Shown here one piece after another: positions 8,951 to 18,223 of a stretch of 64,000 nt of DNA (positions within the stretch are counted from its first letter, which is position 1; each line of letters opens with the position of its first letter). A program made the translations under genes and the position numbers. Origin of the DNA: Pseudomonadales bacterium (GTDB lineage: Bacteria; Pseudomonadota; Gammaproteobacteria; Pseudomonadales; UBA5518); NCBI GenBank assembly GCA_024234165.1, contig JACKOP010000005.1, forward strand, positions 186,001 to 250,000. Direction: 5' to 3'. The notes under the pieces were generated by a model that saw nothing but the letters and a program-made list of their open reading frames with translations, did no database searches and was not told where the DNA came from.

Positions 8951-9724
8951 TCACTCTATCTCGGCATCGACGCACGCCTGTCGTGCCGAAAGCCCGCCAT
9001 CGACCGGCAGGATCGCACCGTTCACGTAGGAACTGTCTGCACCCGCGAGGAACAGCACCGCGGATGCGATTTCATCCGGTGATCCGCAGCGCGAATACGC
9101 CTCGATCGCGGCGCGTGTCCTGCGCCCGCCGGGAGTCGTATCGAACCATTCGAGCAGTGGCTTGGTGGCGGCATTCGGGAGCACGCAATTGACCCGTACT
9201 CCGGCCTTGAAGTTCTCCAGTGCCGCGGTCTGCGTGAGGCTGATCACGCCCGCCTTCGCGGCACCGTAGACGCCGAGACCAGGTGCGCCGCCGACTCCGG
9301 CTGCCGACCCGATATTGATGATGGAGCCGCTCTTCTGGTTACGCATCGGCCCCAGCGCCGCGCGGATGCCGTAGAAGGTCGACGACAGGCAGGCGTCCAG
9401 CACGTGATGCCAATCCTTGTCGCCGAGTTCACGCAGGAAGCCGGGCACCGTGAAGCCGACGTTGTTCACGAGGATGTCGAGACGACCGAAGCGGCGCACC
9501 GTTTCGGTCACCATCGCATCGATCCGGGCCGAGGACTTCACGTCGCAGGCCCAGGGAACGGCACGCGGTCCGAGCGCGTGGGCAACGCCTCGGGCCTTCT
9601 CTTCGTCGATATCGCAAACGACGACCGTGGCCCCCTCCGCGACAAAGCGCCTGGCTATGGCCTCGCCGATGCCGCCTGTACCGCCGGCACCGGTGACGAT
9701 CGCGATCTGATTCTCCAGACGCAT
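8951..9724 (-). CDS. SDR family NAD(P)-dependent oxidoreductase
   Basis: A classical short-chain dehydrogenase of 257 aa. The N-terminal TGAGGTGGIGEAIA is a slightly expanded glycine-rich nucleotide-binding loop. It is followed by CDID at the end of beta-2 (favouring NAD over NADP), NNVG, a catalytic Ser in IINIGSAAG and YGAAK with the Tyr/Lys pair. The C-terminus has the usual LPVDGG. ATG 9724 is preferred over the adjacent GTG 9727 because an AGGAGG lies 7 nt before the ATG. Co-directional with the membrane PQQ dehydrogenase, 37 bp away, so the two may act in sequence on one alcohol or ketone. Exact substrate not deducible. Confidence 0.9.
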   Translation of the reverse strand: MRLENQIAIVTGAGGTGGIGEAIARRFVAEGATVVVCDIDEEKARGVAHALGPRAVPWACDVKSSARIDAMVTETVRRFGRLDILVNNVGFTVPGFLRELGDKDWHHVLDACLSSTFYGIRAALGPMRNQKSGSIINIGSAAGVGGAPGLGVYGAAKAGVISLTQTAALENFKAGVRVNCVLPNAATKPLLEWFDTTPGGRRTRAAIEAYSRCGSPDEIASAVLFLAGADSSYVNGAILPVDGGLSARQACVDAEIE

Positions 9725-9808
9725 CACGAGTCCTCCTCTTGGCTTGATGCGGGCCGCAGCGCAGCCCGCACCATCACCGTCACGCTCAGGCAGCCCGCAC
9801 CGTCACGC

Positions 9809-12133
9809 TCAGAAGGTTATACGCGCATCGATACCGTAGCGGCGCGGCTCGAGCCAGTACTTGCCTGCGAACCCGAGATCACCAAAGTCGATGCCGTCAC
9901 CCACGTTGTCGTGATTGGTCAGGTTGTCACCCCAGACGCCAAGCTCCCATGTGCCCATGTCGCCCAGCTGCATGTCTCCCAGCGACACGCGTGCACTGAG
10001 GTTCTTGCGGCCCGGATCGTGGATGTCCCGGTTGAACGGCGTGTCCCGATCGACCGCAAACATATACCGCTCCGAGCTCTGGGCATAATCCAGGCGCGCA
10101 GTCAGCTCTCCGAACGACAGGCGCGGGAACACGTATTCCGCACCGAGGTGCCAGTTGCTCTTCGTCAACTGCACGAAGCGCGCCTCGTTCGAAATGTCGA
10201 TCACCTGGTTCGTGTTCCGGTCACGATACATGTACTTCTTGTACTCGGGATCGGTGTAACCCCAGTCGGCGGTCAGCGTGAGGCTGTCGGTCACTGCGGC
10301 CGCCAGCTCGAACTCGAAGCCCTGGAATTGCGCCTTGCCTGCGTTGACGACGGTCGCAGCCGAACCTGACGTGTTGGCCAGGAACTGTGATACCTGCATA
10401 TCGTCGTAGTCGGTGCGGTACACGGCCAGGTTGGCACGCACTCGCTGGTCCCACCACTCGGTCTTCAGGCCCGCTTCGTAGGCTGTTGCCTTCTCGGCGC
10501 CGAAACTCGCTGGCATTGCTGCACGCGGCGAAAAACCACCGGCCTTGTAACCCGTCGACACGCGGGCATAACCCATGATGTCGTCCGTGAACTGGTAGTT
10601 GGCCGACAGCAGCCACGAGGTGTTGCTGAAATTCTTGCTCGGCTTCTGGGTGAAACTGCTCGACCAGAAACTCTTCTCGTCCTCCGTGTAGCGTGCACCG
10701 AGCGAGATCTCGAGCTTGTCGTTGAGGATCATCGGCCTGTAACTGACCTGACCGAAAGCCGCCTTCGACTTGGTCGCGCCGCCAAAGGCCGACAGCGGAT
10801 ACAGGTTTATCCCTGCGCCCCCGGGAGGGGTAAGAAAGCTCGGAAGCACATACGTGAGCCGCTGCCGGTTGTGCTCGGCGGCTTTTTCCTTGAAGTAGAA
10901 CACGCCGGCGACGTACTTCCAGCGCTCGGTGCTGCCGAGGATCTGCAGCTCCTCCGAAAACTGATGCTGGTTCTGGGGCGCGTTGTTACAGTTGTACGGT
11001 CCGTTCAGGTCCGCGACGCCCGTCGACTGATAGGCAAAGTATGCATCCAGGTAGCCCGTCTCGCCGCGCATGACGCCGTTGCCGGTCAGCGCGCAGATCG
11101 TGTCCTGCTCGAAGGTGCGGTACGCCGTGATCGACTTCAGCGACAAGGCATCGTTCAGCGCATACTCCAGCGTGAGTCCGGTGCCTTTCACTTCGCCCTT
11201 GCTGTAGAAGCGGCCATCGAATGGCGCCTGCTCGCCGCTGTTCAACCGCTTCGGCGTGATCACGAACGGCGCCCCACCATGACTCGGCGAGTTGCCGTAG
11301 TAATTGCGCACGTCGGGGGTGGCGGCAACCATCTGGAAGAACACCGGGCTGCCCTTGCGCTTGCCGTAATCAAACGACAGATCGGCGGTAAAGCGGTCCG
11401 TGAAATCACCGTGCAGACCAACCCAGATCGAATCGGCCTTCAACGAACCGGGATCCTCCTTGTTGCTGGCCAGACGGTTGTTGAAATAGCCGTCGCGCTC
11501 GCGGTGCATGTACGCGATCGTTGCCTTGATCGGGGAGCTCCCCAGCAGACCGGTATCGACGCGCGCGCGCGCGTACCAGTCGTTGAAACGCCCGTAGCCC
11601 GCCTTCAGATCGGCGCCGGATTCGTCGGTCGGCTTCTTGGTCACGAGCTGTACCGCGCCACCGGTCGTATTGCGACCGAACAGCGTTCCCTGCGGCCCGC
11701 GCAGCACCTCGATGCGCTCGAGGTCCACCAGGTCGAACAGCGCTCCCGCCGTGCGCGCGATATAGACGCCGTCCATATAGATACCTACGCCGGCTTCGGC
11801 GTTTGCCGCCGGCTCGTTCTGGCCGATGCCACGGATATAGACCTGTGCGGCATTCAGGCTGCTGGTCTGCTGCGTGATCATCACGTTCGGAACCAGTTGC
11901 CCCAGCTTGGTGGCATCCACCACATTCAGCTTGTCGAGCAGATTGCCCGAGAGCGCCGTCACGGCGACCGGGATCTGTTGCAGCGACTCTTCCTGGCGCC
12001 GCGCCGTCACGGTGATTTCCTCGAGTCCGGCAGAGCGGTGCTCGGTCTGCGCGCTGGCTTCGGGAACCAGGCAGACGGCGGAGAGCATCGCCACGCTGCT
12101 GATGAGCTTCGAAAGGGTTCGCACCTTGGCCAT
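9809..12133 (-). CDS. TonB-dependent outer membrane receptor
   Basis: A 774-aa receptor. ATG 12133 is chosen because AGGAGG lies 9 nt upstream and the product begins with a signal peptide (SKLISSVAMLSAVCLVPEASAQ). Then come GLEEITVTARR as TonB box, a plug domain (QQIPVAVTALSG, QLVPNVMI, VYIRGIGQNEP, IEVLRGPQGTLFGRNTTGGAVQLVT), and a long barrel ending in DARITF. The plug is of the kind common in receptors for carbohydrates, aromatics and other organic ligands rather than classical siderophore receptors, but the ligand cannot be read from sequence. It is divergent from the KstD-like flavoprotein gene that begins 200 bp away. Confidence 0.93.
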   Translation of the reverse strand: MAKVRTLSKLISSVAMLSAVCLVPEASAQTEHRSAGLEEITVTARRQEESLQQIPVAVTALSGNLLDKLNVVDATKLGQLVPNVMITQQTSSLNAAQVYIRGIGQNEPAANAEAGVGIYMDGVYIARTAGALFDLVDLERIEVLRGPQGTLFGRNTTGGAVQLVTKKPTDESGADLKAGYGRFNDWYARARVDTGLLGSSPIKATIAYMHRERDGYFNNRLASNKEDPGSLKADSIWVGLHGDFTDRFTADLSFDYGKRKGSPVFFQMVAATPDVRNYYGNSPSHGGAPFVITPKRLNSGEQAPFDGRFYSKGEVKGTGLTLEYALNDALSLKSITAYRTFEQDTICALTGNGVMRGETGYLDAYFAYQSTGVADLNGPYNCNNAPQNQHQFSEELQILGSTERWKYVAGVFYFKEKAAEHNRQRLTYVLPSFLTPPGGAGINLYPLSAFGGATKSKAAFGQVSYRPMILNDKLEISLGARYTEDEKSFWSSSFTQKPSKNFSNTSWLLSANYQFTDDIMGYARVSTGYKAGGFSPRAAMPASFGAEKATAYEAGLKTEWWDQRVRANLAVYRTDYDDMQVSQFLANTSGSAATVVNAGKAQFQGFEFELAAAVTDSLTLTADWGYTDPEYKKYMYRDRNTNQVIDISNEARFVQLTKSNWHLGAEYVFPRLSFGELTARLDYAQSSERYMFAVDRDTPFNRDIHDPGRKNLSARVSLGDMQLGDMGTWELGVWGDNLTNHDNVGDGIDFGDLGFAGKYWLEPRRYGIDARITF

Positions 12134-12333
12134 GGGTGTACGCCTCCTGGGCGGTTGTTGCTTGTAGTTCGGGCAAAACGGAGAACTTTCTGATATTGGG
12201 TGCAATGCCCGCCTGCGGCAACTACAGAACGGCTCACTCACCCGCATGAATCAGCTCAATTTCAAATCCTTGCTGCACGCGTCCCGGATGGCATGATGCA
12301 TTCCGCAAGGCAGGCTGTACGGAGAGAACGAAG

Positions 12334-13815
12334 ATGAGCGATCCGGGAAATGCATCGGTCAACCACCCGCTGCTGCTTGCCGGCGTACCCGGCTGGGATG
12401 CGACGGTCGATGTGCTGATCGTCGGCTACGGCGCTGCCGGCGCCTGTGCCGCACTGGAGGCGGCGCGCGCGGGAGCCGAGGTCTGCATCGTCGAGGCAAG
12501 CGGCACATACGGCGGTGCCTCGGCGCTGTCTTCCGGCGAAATCTACGCCGGCGGCGGGGGCGGCACCCCGATCCAGCGCGCGGCGGGTTACGAAGACGCC
12601 AGCGACGACATGTACCGCTACCTGATGATGGCGGGAGGTCCGGATGCCGATACAGCCAAGGTACGCCTTTACGTCGACCGCAGCCTCGAGCACTTCGACT
12701 GGATGCAACAGCAGGGCGTCCCGTTCAAGAACTCGCATATCCGCGAGCGGATCCTCGAACCCGCAACCGATGACTGCCTGGTATGGAGCGGCAGCGAGGA
12801 AGCCTGGCCATTCTCGGCGCACGCCAGGCCCTGCCCGCGCGGTTTCATGCCACAGTGGACCGGCGGCAGCACCGGCAGACAGATGATGGACGTACTTGCC
12901 GCACGCGTGGCGGAGCTGCCGATCGATGTGCACCTTGAAACACGCTGCACGGCACTGGTGGTCGACCCGAGTGGCAGGGTTTGCGGCATCGCCGCGCGCA
13001 GCACGGGGCGCACGGTGTTCCTGCAGGCACGGCGCGGCGTGATCCTGTGCGCAGGCGGCTTCATCATGAACCAGGATATGGTCAGGCAGCACGCACCACT
13101 CGCGCTGCGTGCCAACCGGCCAATCGGCGCGCTCGACGACGGCTCGGGAATCCTGCTCGGGCAAAGCGTCGGCGGACACGCAATCCACATGGACGAGATA
13201 TTCGCAACGCTGCCGCAGTACCCACCGGAGCAGAACATCCACGGCATCTTCATCGACGGGCACGGACAGCGATTCATCAACGAGGACTGCTACCACGGCC
13301 GCGTCACCCAATACATGCTGCGCCGTAGCGGTACCCGTTTCTGGCTGCTGCTGGACCAGTCAAGCTACGTGGAGCAGCCGTTCCAGGAGTTCTTCAGGAT
13401 CGGGATCGGCGCAACCGGCGAAACCTGGGCCGAAGTCGAAGCCGAACTCGCGCTGCCGGCAGGCGCGCTGACGGGGACGGTCGACTTCTACAACCGCCAT
13501 GCAGCCGAAGGTCGCGATCCGCTGTTTCACAAGGTCACTCGCTGGCTGCGCCCGCTGGTGCAGCCGCCGTTCGTGGCACTCGACTTTCGCATCGATCACG
13601 CACTGTGCTCCACCTTCACGCTGGGTGGACTCGACACCCTGCCGGGAGGCGACGTGCTCGATGCCGCACGCAAACCGGTTCCCGGACTGTTTGCCGCAGG
13701 GCGCACTGCCTGCGGCATCCCGCGCTGGGGCGAGGGCTACAGCTCGGGAATGTCGATCGGCGACGCCACGTTCTTCGGACGCATGGCGGGGCAGTCGGCA
13801 GCCATTGCGCAGTAG
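12334..13815 (+). CDS. FAD-binding dehydrogenase of the fumarate reductase / 3-ketosteroid-delta1-dehydrogenase-like family
   Basis: A 493-aa flavoprotein. Residues about 28-60 form the Rossmann fold (VLIVGYGAAGACAALEAARAGAEVCIVEA), followed by SALSSGEIYAGGG as in FAD_binding_2 family members. The C-terminal GLFAAGRTACGIPRWGEGYSSGMSIGDATFFGR binds FAD again and closes the active site. Related enzymes reduce fumarate-like acids or dehydrogenate steroid A-rings and similar cyclic ketones. It precedes glcD by 164 bp in the same direction, so it may share the transcript with the glc-type operon. Physiological substrate unknown; assignment to KstD rather than another FAD_binding_2 enzyme is not secure. 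Confidence 0.75.
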   Translation: MSDPGNASVNHPLLLAGVPGWDATVDVLIVGYGAAGACAALEAARAGAEVCIVEASGTYGGASALSSGEIYAGGGGGTPIQRAAGYEDASDDMYRYLMMAGGPDADTAKVRLYVDRSLEHFDWMQQQGVPFKNSHIRERILEPATDDCLVWSGSEEAWPFSAHARPCPRGFMPQWTGGSTGRQMMDVLAARVAELPIDVHLETRCTALVVDPSGRVCGIAARSTGRTVFLQARRGVILCAGGFIMNQDMVRQHAPLALRANRPIGALDDGSGILLGQSVGGHAIHMDEIFATLPQYPPEQNIHGIFIDGHGQRFINEDCYHGRVTQYMLRRSGTRFWLLLDQSSYVEQPFQEFFRIGIGATGETWAEVEAELALPAGALTGTVDFYNRHAAEGRDPLFHKVTRWLRPLVQPPFVALDFRIDHALCSTFTLGGLDTLPGGDVLDAARKPVPGLFAAGRTACGIPRWGEGYSSGMSIGDATFFGRMAGQSAAIAQ

Positions 13816-13857
13816 CCGTAAACACGACGCTCTTGATCAGCAACGACAAAAGTACGG

Positions 13858-13887
13858 CTGCTCGCCATTCTGTCTGCTCGCCATTCT
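13858..13887 (+). repeat. Short direct repeat, two copies of a 14-bp unit
   Basis: The sequence ctgctcgccattct occurs at 13858-13871 and again at 13874-13887 in the gap between the flavoprotein gene and glcD. It is too short to classify and could be a chance duplication or paired protein-binding sites. Confidence 0.4.
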
Positions 13888-13979
13888 TCCGGAAACCGCG
13901 ACTCTGTGTTGCAATCCCGAATGAATCCGCATGCGTCCCATCCACCCCGATCGACGACGCGTGGAAAGTGGAGAATCGA

Positions 13980-15467
13980 ATGCCAGCAAGCTCCGCCATC
14001 AGGATCGACACCGGGCGTCAGCGCGAGGTGTTGCGGGCACTGCGCGAGGTGCTGCCCGCGCACTGCCTGCTGCATCGCGAGGAGGACACGCGCCCCTACG
14101 AATGCGACGGGCTGACGCTGCAGCGGCGGCTGCCGATGGTCGTGGCCTTGCCGGAAAGCGAGGGACAGGTCGCGCAGGTGCTGCGCAGCTGCCACACACT
14201 GGGCGTACCGGTGGTGCCACGCGGGGCAGGCACGGGGCTGTCGGGCGGCTGCACTCCGCTAGCGGATGGGGTTCTGCTGTCCACGGCGAAACTCAACCGC
14301 ATCCTGCAGATCGACCCGCTGGCGCGCATTGCCCGCGTGCAGCCCGGCGTGCGCAATCTGGCGGTTTCCGAAGCCGCCGCGCCACACGGGCTCTACTACG
14401 CTCCGGACCCATCCAGCCAGATCGCGTGCACCATCGGCGGCAACGTCGCCGAAAACGCCGGCGGCGTGCACTGCCTGAAATACGGCCTGACCGTGCACAA
14501 CGTACTGCGCGTGCGCGGCCTGACCATGGAAGGTGAATGCGTCGAATTCGGCTCGGAGGCACTCGACGCGCCGGGGCTCGAGCTGCTGGCGCTGCTCGTC
14601 GGCTCCGAGGGAATGCTGGTCGTGATCACCGAGGTCAGCGTGAAGCTGCTGCCGCGACCGCAGCTTGCGCGCTGCGTGATGGCGAGCTTCGATAATGTGT
14701 CCAGCGCCGGCGACGGCGTTGCCGCGATCATCGCCGCCGGGCTGATCCCGGCCGGACTGGAAATGATGGACCAGCCGGCTGCGCGGATGGTCGAGCCGTT
14801 CGTGAACGCTGGCTACGACCTCGAGGCGGCAGCGATCCTGCTGGTCGAGGCCGACGGCACACCCGAGGAAGTCGACGACGAGATCGCGCAGATCATGCAG
14901 GTGCTCCGGCAGGCCGGAGCCACCCGTATCGCGGTCTCGGACTCGGAGGCCGAACGCCTGAAGTTCTGGGCCGGACGCAAGGCGGCGTTCCCGGCAGCCG
15001 GTCGCGTATCGCCGGCGTATTACTGCATGGACGGCACCATCCCGCGCCGGCGCCTTGGCGAGATGCTCGCAGCCATCCAGCAGATGGAACAGAAGTACGT
15101 CCTGCGCTGCCCGAATGTCTTCCACGCCGGCGACGGGAACCTGCACCCGCTGATCCTGTTCGACGACAACGACCCCGACCAGCGCCAACGCGCGGAAGCC
15201 TTCGGCGTCGAGATCCTCGAGCTGAGCGTCGCGCTCGGCGGCACCATCACCGGCGAGCACGGCGTGGGGCTCGAGAAGATCACGCAGATGTGCACCCAGT
15301 TCGCTCCGGAGGCGCTCGCGCGATTCCACGGGATCAAGCACGCCTTCGACCCGTCAGGGCTGCTGAACCCGGACAAGGCGATTCCCACGCTGCACCGCTG
15401 CGCCGAGTACGGACGCATGAAGGTGGTCGGCGGCAGACTGCCGTTCCCGGAGCTGGAGCGTTTCTGA
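13980..15467 (+). CDS. glcD: Glycolate oxidase subunit GlcD-type FAD-linked oxidase
   Basis: A 495-aa FAD-linked oxidase, the catalytic subunit of the GlcDEF type that oxidises glycolate (or a related 2-hydroxy acid) to the 2-oxo acid. The PCMH-type FAD domain shows RGAGTGLSGG at residues 81-90 and IGGNVAENAGG near 160. The C-terminal domain ends with FHAGDGNLHPLI and ITGEHGVGLEK, both characteristic of GlcD. ATG 13980 is preceded by GGAGA 5 nt upstream. The stop overlaps the start of the next gene (TGATG), so the three subunits are translationally coupled. Length matches the E. coli protein (about 499 aa). Confidence 0.92.
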   Translation: MPASSAIRIDTGRQREVLRALREVLPAHCLLHREEDTRPYECDGLTLQRRLPMVVALPESEGQVAQVLRSCHTLGVPVVPRGAGTGLSGGCTPLADGVLLSTAKLNRILQIDPLARIARVQPGVRNLAVSEAAAPHGLYYAPDPSSQIACTIGGNVAENAGGVHCLKYGLTVHNVLRVRGLTMEGECVEFGSEALDAPGLELLALLVGSEGMLVVITEVSVKLLPRPQLARCVMASFDNVSSAGDGVAAIIAAGLIPAGLEMMDQPAARMVEPFVNAGYDLEAAAILLVEADGTPEEVDDEIAQIMQVLRQAGATRIAVSDSEAERLKFWAGRKAAFPAAGRVSPAYYCMDGTIPRRRLGEMLAAIQQMEQKYVLRCPNVFHAGDGNLHPLILFDDNDPDQRQRAEAFGVEILELSVALGGTITGEHGVGLEKITQMCTQFAPEALARFHGIKHAFDPSGLLNPDKAIPTLHRCAEYGRMKVVGGRLPFPELERF

Positions 15468-16549
15468 TGGACGCCACCGCCGCAATACTGCAACAACAGG
15501 TGCGCGAGGCGATGCACGCGGGGACGCCACTGCACATCCGTGCCGGCGGCAGCAAGGACTTCTACGGCAACGCCTGCAGCGGCGAGCTGCTCGACCCGTG
15601 CAGCCACGCCGGCATCGTGGCCTACGAACCCTCCGAACTCGTGATCACCGCCCGTGCCGGCACCCCGCTGGCCGAACTCGAGGCAACACTCGACGCAAGC
15701 AACCAGATGCTCGCGTTCGAACCTCCGCACTTCGGTACGGGGGCAACCGTTGGCGGCTGCGTGGCCGCCGGACTGTCCGGGCCACGGCGCGCCAGCGCCG
15801 GAGCAGTGCGCGATTTCGTGCTCGGCGCAAGACTGCTTTCGGGCGGGGCGGAGATCGCAGCATTCGGCGGCACCGTGATGAAGAACGTGGCCGGCTACGA
15901 CGTATCGCGGCTGCTCGTCGGCAGCCTCGGCGTGCTCGGAGTCGTCCTCGAGGTATCGCTGAAGGTGACGCCGAAGCCGGCGACGGAAGCAACGCTTCGC
16001 TTCGACATGGACCAGCACAGCGCGCTGCAGCGCATGAACGTCTGGGGCGGGCAGCCATTGCCGGTGTCGGCAACCGCCTGGAACGGTGCAACGGGCACCG
16101 GAACCGGCATCCTGCACGTGCGCCTGTCCGGTGCACGTGCCGCGGTTGCCGCAGCCTGTTCGCGACTGGGCGGTGAACGTCTCGACGAAGCTGATGCCGC
16201 GTGTTTCTGGCACGCGCTGCGCGAACACGGCGACCCGTACTTTGCGGGCGATGCGCCACTGTGGCGGCTCGGCCTGCCTGCGACGGCTGCACCGGTCGGG
16301 CTCGATGGCCCGCAACTGATCGAATGGGGTGGTGCGCAGCGCTGGCTGCGCACGCATGCAGCCGCTGCCGAGGTGCGCGAACAGGCACGCGCACGCGGCG
16401 GCCACGCCACGCTGTTTCGCGGCAGCACGGACGAACACGGCGTGTTCACGCCACTCGCTGCACCCATCGCGGCGATTCACCGACGGCTCAAGGCCGAATT
16501 CGATCCGGCCGGGATACTGAACCCGGGCCGCCTGTATCCGGGGCTCTGA
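15467..16549 (+). CDS. glcE: Glycolate oxidase subunit GlcE
   Basis: A 360-aa FAD-binding subunit. It has the short PCMH domain seen in GlcE: LHIRAGGSKDFYG near residue 25, FGTGATVGGCVAAGLSGPRR near 85-105, and VMKNVAGYDVSRLLVGSLGVLG near 130-155. The C-terminal part ends in LNPGRLYPGL as in GlcE proteins. It is thought to be needed for the oxidase complex together with GlcD and the iron-sulfur subunit. Its ATG overlaps the glcD stop by one base, and only 2 bp separate its stop from glcF. Order and overlaps leave little doubt that the three genes form one complex. Confidence 0.92.
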   Translation: MDATAAILQQQVREAMHAGTPLHIRAGGSKDFYGNACSGELLDPCSHAGIVAYEPSELVITARAGTPLAELEATLDASNQMLAFEPPHFGTGATVGGCVAAGLSGPRRASAGAVRDFVLGARLLSGGAEIAAFGGTVMKNVAGYDVSRLLVGSLGVLGVVLEVSLKVTPKPATEATLRFDMDQHSALQRMNVWGGQPLPVSATAWNGATGTGTGILHVRLSGARAAVAAACSRLGGERLDEADAACFWHALREHGDPYFAGDAPLWRLGLPATAAPVGLDGPQLIEWGGAQRWLRTHAAAAEVREQARARGGHATLFRGSTDEHGVFTPLAAPIAAIHRRLKAEFDPAGILNPGRLYPGL

Positions 16550-16551
16550 CG

Positions 16552-17781
16552 ATGCAGACGGAGCTGGCGGATTTCATGAAGGACACGCCCGACGGCGAAG
16601 AGGCAGCGGCGATCATCGGCCGATGCGTGCACTGCGGTTTCTGCAACGCGACCTGCCCGAGCTACCAGTTGCTTGGCGATGAACTCGACGGGCCGCGCGG
16701 GCGCATCTACCTGATCAAGCAGGTACTCGAAGGCAGCACGCCGAGCGCATCCACCCGACTGCATCTCGATCGCTGCCTGGGTTGCCGCGCCTGCGAGACG
16801 ACCTGCCCATCCGGGGTGCAGTACGGACGCCTGCTCGATATCGGCAGGAGTGCGGTTGCACAACGGACTCGCCGCCCGGCAGGGCAGGCAGCGCTGCGCT
16901 GGCTGTTGCGCACCGGCCTCAGCAGCCGCCTCTTCGCCCCGGCACTTGCGCTCGGACGCGTCCTGCGTCCGCTGCTGCCTGCGGTGCTGCGCGACCACAT
17001 ACCGCTCGCACGCGCTCCCGGTGCGTGGCCAGCGCGCCCACATTCGCGCCGGATGCTGCTGCTCGCCGGCTGCGTGCAACCCGCCATGCTGCCGAACATC
17101 AACGCGGCGACTGCACGCGTCCTCGACGCACTCGGCGTCCAGCTCGTGGTGCCGCCGCACGCCGGTTGCTGCGGTGCGCTGCACCAGCACCTCGATGATC
17201 CCGTCGGTGCTCAGCGCATGGCTCGGCGCAACATCGACGCGTGGTGGCCACACATCGAGTCGGGCTGCGAAGCGATCCTGGTGAACGCGAGTGGCTGCGG
17301 AGCACATGTAACCGAATACGCGCACCTGCTGCGCCACGATCCCGGCTACGCTGAGCGGGCACGGCGCGTGAGCACGCTGGCGAAGGATCCGTGCGAGGTG
17401 CTGCCCGCACTGCTGGCAATGCGGCCGATCCGCCAGCCACGGCAGCGACCACGCGTGACGTTTCACCCACCGTGTACGCTGCAGCACGGCCTGAAGATCC
17501 GGGGAGCCGTCGAAACCATGCTGACGGCGCTCGGATGCGAACTGCTGCCGTACGCGGAAACGCATCTGTGCTGCGGCGCGGCCGGCACCTATTCGCTGAC
17601 CCAGCCCGAAATTGCCGATGCCCTGCGCGAGCGCAAGCTGATGCACCTGGGCAACGCGGCACCGGAGCTGATCCTGTCGACAAACGTGGGCTGCATCGCA
17701 CACCTGCAGGCCGGCACGAAGACACCGGTGAGACACTGGATCGAATGGCTGGACGACAACATCAAGGAGATCTGCCCATGA
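16552..17781 (+). CDS. glcF: Glycolate oxidase iron-sulfur subunit GlcF
   Basis: A 409-aa protein with two ferredoxin-type [4Fe-4S] motifs, CVHCGFCNATCP (cysteines 25, 28, 31, 35) and CLGCRACETTCP (75, 78, 81, 85). Two CCG domains follow, with AGCVQ, AGCCGALH, HPPCTLQHG and HLCCGAAGTY. It carries electrons from GlcD/GlcE to the membrane quinone pool. The start ATG at 16552 lies 2 bp after the glcE stop. The stop overlaps the next ATG (ATGA), tying the NTF2-like gene to the same operon. No glcC-type regulator is seen nearby. Confidence 0.93.
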   Translation: MQTELADFMKDTPDGEEAAAIIGRCVHCGFCNATCPSYQLLGDELDGPRGRIYLIKQVLEGSTPSASTRLHLDRCLGCRACETTCPSGVQYGRLLDIGRSAVAQRTRRPAGQAALRWLLRTGLSSRLFAPALALGRVLRPLLPAVLRDHIPLARAPGAWPARPHSRRMLLLAGCVQPAMLPNINAATARVLDALGVQLVVPPHAGCCGALHQHLDDPVGAQRMARRNIDAWWPHIESGCEAILVNASGCGAHVTEYAHLLRHDPGYAERARRVSTLAKDPCEVLPALLAMRPIRQPRQRPRVTFHPPCTLQHGLKIRGAVETMLTALGCELLPYAETHLCCGAAGTYSLTQPEIADALRERKLMHLGNAAPELILSTNVGCIAHLQAGTKTPVRHWIEWLDDNIKEICP

Positions 17782-18164
17782 CCCTGAGCGACACCGACCG
17801 GATCGAACTGCAAGCGCTGCTGATGCGCTACACACATATCCTCGACTACGGCAACGTCGATGATCTGGACACGATCTGGACTGCGGACAGCGAGTTCCAG
17901 GTCGACGAGCCACCGTTTCATATGCAGGGGCTCGACCAGATCAAGCAGACCCTGCGTGGAACCCGGAACACGTTCCCGCACGTACGCCATGTGGTGAGCA
18001 ACTGCTACGTCGACGCGCAGGGCGACGACGCCTGCGTGATGGCCTATCTGCAGATCGTGGATACACGGGAAATGAAAGCGACGGTGTTTGCGCGCTACAT
18101 CGACCGCTGTGTCCGGACGCCGCAGGGCTGGCGTATCCGCAGCCGCCATTGCATCAGTGGCTGA
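17778..18164 (+). CDS. NTF2-like / SnoaL-like family protein
   Basis: A 128-aa single-domain protein with the cystatin-like fold of the SnoaL/ketosteroid-isomerase superfamily: an N-terminal helix RIELQALLMRYTHILDYGNVDDLDTIW, then FPHVRHVVSN and a final GWRIRSRHCI strand. These proteins are isomerases, dehydratases or small hydroxylase partners on hydrophobic ligands. The start overlaps the glcF stop by four bases and has AAGGAG 7-8 nt upstream, so it is efficiently coupled to glcF. A role in the same pathway is likely, but the reaction cannot be named. Confidence 0.8.
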   Translation: MTLSDTDRIELQALLMRYTHILDYGNVDDLDTIWTADSEFQVDEPPFHMQGLDQIKQTLRGTRNTFPHVRHVVSNCYVDAQGDDACVMAYLQIVDTREMKATVFARYIDRCVRTPQGWRIRSRHCISG

Positions 18165-18223
18165 GGCTGCGTCCCGCACTCGCATCGCACACCCGGAAAC
18201 AGGCTCCAGCGGGAGGTTTGATC

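Noticed and set aside
6337..9192. Open frame of 951 codons on the plus strand
   Set aside because: It is antisense to the membrane PQQ dehydrogenase, whose protein has clear family motifs. The plus-strand product is low-complexity, rich in Arg/His, as expected for a shadow in GC-rich DNA.
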